From IMG/VR virus record IMGVR_UViG_3300036823_000093, positions 1-36,388 of that record: 36,388 bases of DNA. The stretch is one strand, 5' to 3'. Numbering within the stretch: position 1 is the first letter of the stretch; each line of letters starts with the position of its first letter. Source of the stretch: a virus. The translations under genes and the position numbers were made by a program. Shown here piece after piece: positions 30,354 through 36,388 of the stretch. The notes beneath the pieces were generated by a model that was given only the letters and a program-made list of their open reading frames with translations, ran no database searches and was not told the DNA's origin.

Positions 30354-30716
30354 ATGCAGATTAAAGAATTAGGAAGAGTTTCTAAGAAATTCCTATCAAA
30401 AGAGCAATTCGATGAAAGAATTAAAAAATTGCGAAAAGAACATGAAAAGCCAGTTAAAGGCATGTTCGAATTTCTAGATGCTCAAGGTGGATGGTTAGAT
30501 TTTGCTTATCGCATTTTCCCTGAAGATCCTTTGTACACGATTCGTTTAAATCATGGGGAAATCACAGAGTTACCAATGGGAATTGTTAAACATCTTAACA
30601 ACACCAAAAAGAAAGTTAGAAAAATGCCAAGTGTTCTTAACCCTGGAGAGAGGGGAGTAGGGGTCGTTTGTGAATATAATTCTAGAATCCGATTCACTCC
30701 AGTAGATGTTTTGTAA
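30354..30716 (+). CDS. Hypothetical virion-region protein
   Basis: The 120-aa protein (MQIKELGRVSKKFLSKEQFDERIKKLRKEHEKPVKGMFEFL...) has a basic helical N-terminus and a beta-rich end with 'VVCEYNSRIRFTPVDVL'. GAGGA precedes the ATG. It shares stop and start bases with the next gene (TAATG). Probably a small structural or assembly protein. Confidence 0.55.
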   Translation: MQIKELGRVSKKFLSKEQFDERIKKLRKEHEKPVKGMFEFLDAQGGWLDFAYRIFPEDPLYTIRLNHGEITELPMGIVKHLNNTKKKVRKMPSVLNPGERGVGVVCEYNSRIRFTPVDVL

Positions 30717-31072
30717 TGACTAATAACGCCTTCTTTCCTCGATGGAGATATATCACGAATATTAGCAACGAGCAATATGCTGTTGTAACTTTCTTAGATT
30801 CTCCAGATTTTTTAGAAGATGAAATCATCTCATTTAGAGTCACTAGACCCTACGGGATGTTTGAAATCAATGAGAAAAGAGCAAAAGTTTTATCTGTAGA
30901 TGACATGACTGTCACTATTGATATAGACACAACTTTTTTCAATCCTTTTATTTATCCAGTTGTCGGAGCGAATACGCCTCCTGTTTGTGTGCCAGTAGGA
31001 TCCGGAATTAATTTTGATTCTGCTTTTGCTTTCACGATTTTGAATGATGCATTTGATAATTTAAGGATTTAA
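30716..31072 (+). CDS. Partial paralogue of the Ig-like virion protein
   Basis: The 118-aa protein aligns with the C-terminal part of the 29276 product: 'FFPRWRYITNISNEQYAVVTF...EIISFRVTRPYGMFEINEKRAKVLSV' against 'FYPHWAYIANITKAPQAVVSF...EFISFRVSPDFGMSEINFKHARVLSV' (pieces). Both end in a 'PPVCVPVGSG'/'PAVCVPASSG' segment and an 'AFDN' end. A domain duplication, perhaps giving two forms that attach to the same partner. Confidence 0.75.
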   Translation: MTNNAFFPRWRYITNISNEQYAVVTFLDSPDFLEDEIISFRVTRPYGMFEINEKRAKVLSVDDMTVTIDIDTTFFNPFIYPVVGANTPPVCVPVGSGINFDSAFAFTILNDAFDNLRI

Positions 31073-31073
31073 A

Positions 31074-32129
31074 ATGTCGATAGGTACTCTAAGGGATATC
31101 ATAACTAAAGCTAGAAAACTCTCTGGAACTGCTACAGACTTTCAATTAACCGATAATCAAATTATCGATTATATCAATAGTTTTTATCTTTATGATTTTC
31201 CAGCTCAGTTCAGAAGTTTAAAATTAAAAGACATTTACACTTTTGACACTATCAGAGGAATTAACGTTTACCCTTTCGATTCTGAAGGCTATACCACGAT
31301 TCAACAACCTGTTACGTGTGCTAAAAGGCCTATTCAACTATTCCAATCTCCAAATAACTTTTTTGGTATGTGGTACAATTGGCAGTTTCAGCAAAACTTT
31401 GCGATCGGAACAGGTAGTATAGGAACAACATATATTGGATTGGCACAAAATACTCCCATCATTAGAAGCGTGAACAACCTTCCTGGTGTTGTTGATCCCA
31501 TTCCTTATCCAGCTTCTAGAGTCCAAAATATCCTAATTACAGTTAATAATTCTTTAGGAAACACCTTAAATGTGACTGATGACGGGTTTGGTAATTTAAT
31601 CGGAGATATTGATCCGACTGGAGTCAATACCATCAACTATGAGAGTGGCGCTATTAGTGTTAAATTTGGGAATGGGATAAGTGCAGTTGCAGTGACAGCT
31701 GGTCAAACAATCCAGCTTCAATACATCCCTACCAATATGACTATTCCTCAGGGAATATTATTTTTTCAGAACCAATTCACGCTCATGCCCTGTCCTGATC
31801 AAGGCTACACTATCGAAATGGTAGCCTATCGTCAACCCTCTCAAGCCTTACTTAAATCACAAGAAGGAACTGCAGATTTTACAGGCGTGCCTGAGCTTAT
31901 CGAATGGTGGGAATGTCTAGCGTGCGGAGCAGCAAAAAAAATCTATGAAGATCGCTTGGATACTGATGGCATTATGGTAATGGATAAGATGCTGGATGAA
32001 AGGTATCAAGTTGCTTATACCCGCACTTGGGCGGAACTAGGTAAACAACAAGCACAAACAATTTTCAGAGATCAACTAAATAACAATTATTTAATGGGAT
32101 ATGGCTTTTTCGGTCAGGGAGGAAATTAA
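31074..32129 (+). CDS. Head-to-tail adaptor or tail-completion candidate
   Basis: The 351-aa protein (MSIGTLRDIITKARKLSGTATDFQLTDNQIIDYINSFYLYDFPAQFRSL...) has an N-terminal helical adaptor-like region ('LTDNQIIDYINSFY'), a central beta domain (about 130-235) and a helical end ('ELIEWWECLACGAAKKIYEDRL'). Its place between capsid and nozzle genes, and helices at both ends, suit a connector protein such as P22 gp4-type or T7 gp11-type. Motif support is weak. Confidence 0.5.
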   Translation: MSIGTLRDIITKARKLSGTATDFQLTDNQIIDYINSFYLYDFPAQFRSLKLKDIYTFDTIRGINVYPFDSEGYTTIQQPVTCAKRPIQLFQSPNNFFGMWYNWQFQQNFAIGTGSIGTTYIGLAQNTPIIRSVNNLPGVVDPIPYPASRVQNILITVNNSLGNTLNVTDDGFGNLIGDIDPTGVNTINYESGAISVKFGNGISAVAVTAGQTIQLQYIPTNMTIPQGILFFQNQFTLMPCPDQGYTIEMVAYRQPSQALLKSQEGTADFTGVPELIEWWECLACGAAKKIYEDRLDTDGIMVMDKMLDERYQVAYTRTWAELGKQQAQTIFRDQLNNNYLMGYGFFGQGGN

Positions 32130-32311
32130 TGGCTAAAGAAAAATGGATACAAAAAATGCATATGAAAAAAGGCGCTTTGCATGAGGATTTAGAAGTGAAG
32201 AAAGGAAAAAAGATCCCTGAATCAAAGCTAAAGAAAGCGGAAAAATCGAAAAATCCAAAACTCAAGAAGAGAGCGGTTTTAGCTGAGACTTTAAAGAAAT
32301 TAAGGAAATAA
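32129..32311 (+). CDS. Small basic protein of a common phage family (60 aa)
   Basis: MAKEKWIQKMHMKKGALHEDLEVKKGKKIPESKLKKAEK... matches the frequent phage small protein pattern 'KWIQxAIKKPGALHxxLxVPxGKKIPxxKLxKA'. GGAGGAAA lies upstream and overlaps the preceding stop. Basic and disordered; function unknown, possibly DNA-associated in the virion. Confidence 0.7.
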   Translation: MAKEKWIQKMHMKKGALHEDLEVKKGKKIPESKLKKAEKSKNPKLKKRAVLAETLKKLRK

Positions 32312-32315
32312 GTTT

Positions 32316-32906
32316 ATGACTTACACATTAGGGATACCCGCCGACGGGCAAAGTTTAGGAAATTCGAAGCCACAAGTTCGACAAAACTTTACTACGATTT
32401 TCAACGCATTTGCAGTTAATCACGTTGCGCTTGATTCCCTGCCTCAGGGTGTACATAATAGAGTAGACCTACAACAGGTTTCAACTCCAACTCCTCCTCC
32501 TACGTTAAATACTCTATTTACTCAGGTCACGGCAATTCCTTTAGGAGAGCTATTTTATGTTAGGGGAGGGAGTGTAACTCCCGTTCAGATGACAAATGGC
32601 GACCCAATTAATGCATCTACAGGCGTAACGTTTCTTCCTGGAGGTATTCTGATTCAATGGGGTTTAGTCACTCTAAATAGTAGTGGAGTATTAGCTAATA
32701 TTCCATTCTCTCCTAATTTTAGATTGCTAGGCGCAAATAATCCTCCTTGGAGCATACAAGTTACATATGCAGACACAACGTTTAATAGCGGATTATTGTT
32801 TAGAAGTGTTGGAATTTCCGCATATGCTTTTGATAAATTTTCAATAAGCAGTGCTGGTGGAAATAATCAGGATGTTTTCTGGGTGGCAATAGGGCCTAGA
32901 ACATGA
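32316..32906 (+). CDS. Tail/fibre-associated protein
   Basis: The 196-aa protein begins MTYTLGIPADGQSLGNSKPQVRQNFTTIFNAF, the typical opening of a fibre or tail-needle-like protein that trimerises through 'NSKPQVRxNFxxI'. The C-terminus contains 'LPGGILIQWGLVTLNSSGVLANIPFSPNFRLLG', the 'GxxIQWG' knob seen in many phage fibre tips. Its stop overlaps the next gene's start. Confidence 0.7.
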   Translation: MTYTLGIPADGQSLGNSKPQVRQNFTTIFNAFAVNHVALDSLPQGVHNRVDLQQVSTPTPPPTLNTLFTQVTAIPLGELFYVRGGSVTPVQMTNGDPINASTGVTFLPGGILIQWGLVTLNSSGVLANIPFSPNFRLLGANNPPWSIQVTYADTTFNSGLLFRSVGISAYAFDKFSISSAGGNNQDVFWVAIGPRT

Positions 32907-35464
32907 CACCTTTACAACCTTTCACAATCGCAGGCTACACATCAGGCCTCCAGACAGACAAGAAACCTTTCCTTATACCTGATAAGGCTTTTTCTGTATT
33001 GAGGAATGGTTATGTATTTCGTGAGAGGGTAATCAAGCGTCAGGGTTTGGAATTAGTCGGAAGACTAAGCAGAAATTTCCCTGGATTGACTTTTGGTGCC
33101 TTTCCTTCTGTTACTGCCCCTCCTCCATTCACACGCATTACATTTACAGGTAATTTATATACCACCGCGGGAATTGTTCCGGAGGCTAGCGCTACAATTG
33201 CGGCAGGCTCTGTTTCTATTTCATCTCTTGGAGGTGGATACACTTGGCAAGATTCAAATTTAGATGGAAATTTGATCACTACTGCTACTTCTGGAATTGG
33301 ATACAATGGTGTAATTACAAATATTGTCTCAGGGGCTACAACAACTATTTCAATTATTGCAGCTAATTCACTAATTGCCGGGGATACAGTTTATTTATCA
33401 GGAATTTTAGGAACACTAGGCGATCAATTAAATAATCAATATTTCACTGTATTAAGTTCTACACCAACAGATTACGTTATAAATGTTGCTACTACAGGAA
33501 CATTTATAGCAGGAGCCGGAACATCTTCATTTGTTGCTGGTCAAGTAAATTATTTAGCAGGAACTTTTATTTTAAGCGTTAATAATGGACTTCAAAGCTC
33601 ATCAATTACAGGATCTTTTTCTTACAATCCAAACTTGCCTGTTATGGGAATTGAATCAAGAGACCTTAACACCATAAATAACGAACAAACTATATTTTTT
33701 GACACAAAATACGCCTATATATTTGCTACAAATCAATTCAACTGGATTGCGCCCTATACATGGTCAGGAACAGATAAAGACTTTTTTTCTTCAACGAATT
33801 ATCAAGGTGCCGACTCTTCAATTAGGACTTTCTTTGTAACCAACTTCGTTGATGATCCTGGTTCACCTGTACGCTATACTCAAGACGGATCAACATTTAT
33901 TGATTTTGCCCCCGTATTAGATGGAGTGGGAACTAAGCTATTACAAGCAAGAATCTTTATTCCCTACTATGGAAGACTTTTAGCCTTTAATACAATTGAA
34001 GGCCCAGCTTTAGGCATGGGAGGAAATAAAAACTTTTTCACCCGTGTTCGATTTTCACAGGAAGGAAATCCCCTAGATTCTGATGCCTGGAGAGTTGATA
34101 TTTTTGGAAGAGGTGGCTTTGCTGATGCCCCTACAGCCGAAACAATTATTGGTGTTGCTTTTTGGAAAAATACTTTAATTGTCTTTTTCGAAAGATCGAC
34201 TTGGCAATTACGCTTTGTGGGAGAATACGGCACACCTTTTCTTTTCGAGCGCATTAGTTCAGATTTTGGATCAGAAAGCACATTTTCAAGTCTAGTTTTC
34301 GATCAAGGCATTTTAGCAATTGGTGATAGAGCGATTATCTCTGCCACTTCAACAAGTGTAAACCGCATAGATGAAGCTATCCCTGATCAAGTTTTTGACA
34401 TAAGAAATGTTGAAGCAGGGCCGGAAAGAGTGCAAGGAATTAGGGATTTTCAGCGAGAATTAGCATTCTGGTGTTTTACTGACGATGAAATCGCCGATGG
34501 CACTCAAAAATATCCAAATAGCGTTCTAGTTTATAATTATAGAAACAATACATTTGCAATTTTTAGGGATAACGTCACAGCATTTGGAACCTTACAGCCA
34601 GCAACAGGCATCACCTGGGACTCTCTTAATGTTTCTTGGGATGACACAAATACGACATGGGATTCGGTGCAAAATAACGCTCTATTCCCTAAAATCGTTT
34701 CGGGGAATCAACAAGGATTTATCCACTATTACGGATACGTAAGACCTGATGAGCCGTCTTTAGGCATTACAAATATAGATCTAACCGTCACGCCAATTAC
34801 AATCACTGTTCCTAATCACAATCTTGAGAATGACGAAATCGTTTATATTCAAAATTTATCTTTTGTTGATACATCCGTTATTCCATTCATCCCTTTAGGT
34901 TCAGATTTAAATAATAAAATTTACCTAGTTAAAAAAATAGATGATGACAATCTTTCTTTATTTAGATGGTCAGTTCAAAATCAGCAGTATTTTTCCAACT
35001 TCTCTTTTACTCCAATATTTTCCCCTTCCTTAGGTTATTTAGGAAGTGGAGTATTGAGTTTATTCCCATTATTGGACGTGCAAACTAAAGATCTCAATCC
35101 TTTTGCTCCAAAAGGAAAACAGCTAAAAGCTTCCTATATCGATTTTCTGATGTCTAAAACAGCAAGCGCAGCGTTTAGCATCAATCTATTTTTCAACACA
35201 ACTTCACCCATAGTTGGCACTATTCCTACAGGAAATGTAGGTCAATTTAGCTCTGAGACTTATAATGCACAACCCTACTACGGAAATAACACTAACCCAG
35301 ATATTTTATGGCATAGATTCGCCCAAACTATTGCAGGGCAGTTTATACGAGTTCAAATGACTTACAGCGATGATCTCATGAATGATTTAAACACACACGA
35401 ACAAGATTGGGAATTGAACGCTATGACACTTCACTTGCGCGAGGGTGGTAAAATATTATTTTAA
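32903..35464 (+). CDS. Tail nozzle-type protein (P22 gp10-like), beta-propeller
   Basis: The 853-aa protein begins MTPLQPFTIAGYTSGLQTDKKPFLIPDKAF, a hallmark start for nozzle-type proteins. Beta-strand segments fill almost all of its length, including 'FGNTYAYIF'-like repeats ('FDTKYAYIFATNQFNWI', 'RVRFSQEGNPLDSDAW', 'LAFWCFTDDEIADG', 'VLVYNYRNNTFAIF'). Two inserted FCCH-like modules appear at about 135-195 and 630-690 ('NHNLENDEIVYIQNLS'). It is larger than P22 gp10 (472 aa) because of these modules. Probably forms the tail tip through which DNA exits. Confidence 0.72.
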   Translation: MTPLQPFTIAGYTSGLQTDKKPFLIPDKAFSVLRNGYVFRERVIKRQGLELVGRLSRNFPGLTFGAFPSVTAPPPFTRITFTGNLYTTAGIVPEASATIAAGSVSISSLGGGYTWQDSNLDGNLITTATSGIGYNGVITNIVSGATTTISIIAANSLIAGDTVYLSGILGTLGDQLNNQYFTVLSSTPTDYVINVATTGTFIAGAGTSSFVAGQVNYLAGTFILSVNNGLQSSSITGSFSYNPNLPVMGIESRDLNTINNEQTIFFDTKYAYIFATNQFNWIAPYTWSGTDKDFFSSTNYQGADSSIRTFFVTNFVDDPGSPVRYTQDGSTFIDFAPVLDGVGTKLLQARIFIPYYGRLLAFNTIEGPALGMGGNKNFFTRVRFSQEGNPLDSDAWRVDIFGRGGFADAPTAETIIGVAFWKNTLIVFFERSTWQLRFVGEYGTPFLFERISSDFGSESTFSSLVFDQGILAIGDRAIISATSTSVNRIDEAIPDQVFDIRNVEAGPERVQGIRDFQRELAFWCFTDDEIADGTQKYPNSVLVYNYRNNTFAIFRDNVTAFGTLQPATGITWDSLNVSWDDTNTTWDSVQNNALFPKIVSGNQQGFIHYYGYVRPDEPSLGITNIDLTVTPITITVPNHNLENDEIVYIQNLSFVDTSVIPFIPLGSDLNNKIYLVKKIDDDNLSLFRWSVQNQQYFSNFSFTPIFSPSLGYLGSGVLSLFPLLDVQTKDLNPFAPKGKQLKASYIDFLMSKTASAAFSINLFFNTTSPIVGTIPTGNVGQFSSETYNAQPYYGNNTNPDILWHRFAQTIAGQFIRVQMTYSDDLMNDLNTHEQDWELNAMTLHLREGGKILF

Positions 35465-35492
35465 ATGTAAAGCCGCTTTACAAGGACTTTTA

Positions 35493-35990
35493 ATGATCTC
35501 CTCAGACCAACCCCTGGTATCAAATCAAATACCAATTTCACTTGATTTCCCTGATGACGTGGATGAATTAAATCTATTCGTACAAATGCTTCTTAAAAGA
35601 ATAGCCAACGCCACCAACACGAAGGAATCGGGCCTATATTTACCCATTGAGACAGCTACTTTTATATCCTATTTTACTCCTACGAATACGCAAAAATTTC
35701 GTGATGTATACAGAAAATTATTTGACATGGTGGCATTAAATGGGGGGCCTATTCCGCCACTTACAACCCTTACTTTTCCTCATAATATTAAAGGAATAGT
35801 AGCATGTACCCGAATATATGGCACAGCGACAACGAACGAGTCAACAGTTAGATTTATTCCCCTACCTTATGTTTCACAACTAGAAAGCGACGAAATAGAA
35901 ATATCTCTTAATCCTACAAGTGTAACTATTGCAAACGGAACTCTTACGCTTAATCAAGTTTATATAATAGCAGAATATGTCAAAACATAG
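35493..35990 (+). CDS. Tail protein candidate, beta-rich C-terminus
   Basis: I start at ATG 35493 (MISSDQPLVSNQIPISLDFPDDVDEL), preceded by AAGGA, rather than in the end of the nozzle gene. The 165-aa product has a helical N-terminus followed by 'GIVACTRIYGTATTNESTVRFIPLPYVS', 'EIEISLNPTSVTIANGTLTLNQVYIIAEYVK', the last like a fibre tip. It lies between the nozzle and the ejection genes. Confidence 0.6.
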   Translation: MISSDQPLVSNQIPISLDFPDDVDELNLFVQMLLKRIANATNTKESGLYLPIETATFISYFTPTNTQKFRDVYRKLFDMVALNGGPIPPLTTLTFPHNIKGIVACTRIYGTATTNESTVRFIPLPYVSQLESDEIEISLNPTSVTIANGTLTLNQVYIIAEYVKT

Positions 35991-36043
35991 ATTTACATTT
36001 GAAGATTTCTGCAGCAATTTAAAAACAAAAATCTAGGTGAAAT

Positions 36044-36388
36044 ATGGCATTATTAGACACTATTGTTGCACCCAGGGGTTCAGGTGGCGGACATGAACAA
36101 TTAGCGACAAAAACGCCTCAACAGCAAAAATTACTGAATCAAAATATCCAACAAGCTCAAGACTTGCAACAAGGTGGATACAAAGATGCGATTGGACTAT
36201 TGCAGCAATACTTAGACCCTAACTCAGACGTTTACAAAAACTTTGAAAAACCCTACATGCAAGAATTTGAACAGCAAACATTGCCGGGGATAGCCAATCG
36301 GTATGCTGGCGCCAATGCTATGGGAAGTGGTCCAATGACATCAGGTTTTGGTCAATCTTTAGGAGCTGCGGGAGCTAACCTACAAACT
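36044..36388 (+). CDS. Ejection-type virion protein, 5' part (continues at 1-403)
   Basis: Starts MALLDTIVAPRGSGGGHEQLATKTPQQQKLL with AGGTGA about 5 bases upstream. Gln-rich helix ('QQAQDLQQGGYKDAIGLLQQYLDPNSDVYKNFEKPY') and 'QQTLPGIANRYAGANAMGSG'. The last 73 bases repeat bases 1-73, so the gene continues into the window start. One base differs (C at 36333, T at 18), giving Pro or Leu. Confidence 0.75.
   Translation, partial: MALLDTIVAPRGSGGGHEQLATKTPQQQKLLNQNIQQAQDLQQGGYKDAIGLLQQYLDPNSDVYKNFEKPYMQEFEQQTLPGIANRYAGANAMGSGPMTSGFGQSLGAAGANLQT
36316..36388 (+). repeat. Terminal overlap with bases 1-73
   Basis: The last 73 bases match the first 73 with a single difference (36333 C against 18 T). 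The overlap falls inside a coding frame that continues across, which indicates a circular or permuted genome rather than a phage end repeat. Confidence 0.95.

Noticed and set aside
1-36388. CRISPR array, insertion sequence or integrase
   Set aside because: No regularly spaced repeats, no transposase and no tyrosine or serine recombinase motif was seen on either strand.

Overview
The window is essentially one complete genome of a tailed phage (Caudoviricetes, short-tailed P22-like layout). It is AT-rich, by eye about one third G+C. The first 73 bases recur at the end (1-73 = 36316-36388, one mismatch), so the contig is a circularly permuted or closed molecule of about 36,315 bp that was cut inside a virion gene. 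The host cannot be named from the sequence. A short lipoprotein with a lipobox and a Sec-type signal peptide point to a Gram-negative-type host. No integrase, endolysin or holin is recognisable.

Layout. 36044 to 3399 (across the ends): Gln-rich proteins resembling the ejection proteins of P22-type phages. 3461-6136: two tail-fibre genes, the second ending in an S74 intramolecular chaperone and carrying a wrecked HNH endonuclease at its 5' side. 6142-6998: a small secreted protein (minus) and an Xre-type regulator. 7010-11871: a leftward early operon of small genes containing a YqaJ-type exonuclease and an ERF annealing protein, driven from about 11985-12013. 12030-15616: a divergent rightward operon with a Cro-like HTH, a lambda O-like initiator carrying internal iterons, a Toprim-DnaB helicase and a protein with an SSB-like tail. 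15617-16315 is a gene-poor, structured stretch. 16316-20261: many small genes, among them a RusA-like resolvase, an endonuclease VII core, a lipoprotein/membrane-protein pair and several zinc proteins. 20261-25469: TerS, TerL, an HTH regulator, an antisense HNH-AP2 endonuclease, the portal and two small genes. 25474-26620: a tRNA-like cloverleaf and a leftward accessory block. 26794-29265: scaffold and major capsid protein. 29276-35990: virion, connector, nozzle and fibre proteins.

The most interesting region is the major capsid gene. It is split by a group I intron (predicted 27877-28617) whose LAGLIDADG endonuclease lies on the opposite strand. Joining the predicted splice sites restores a continuous N4-gp56-type capsid sequence. 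Just upstream, exon 1 carries about 44 extra bases that end in a stop and shift the frame, suggesting a bypass element, a frameshift, or another excised or damaged segment. Homing-endonuclease traces also sit beside the fibre gene and between terminase and portal, so three late-gene sites carry them.

The genes form a self-contained programme: initiator plus origin and helicase for replication, exonuclease plus ERF and two resolvase candidates for recombination and concatemer processing, terminase for probable headful packaging, and a P22-like virion.
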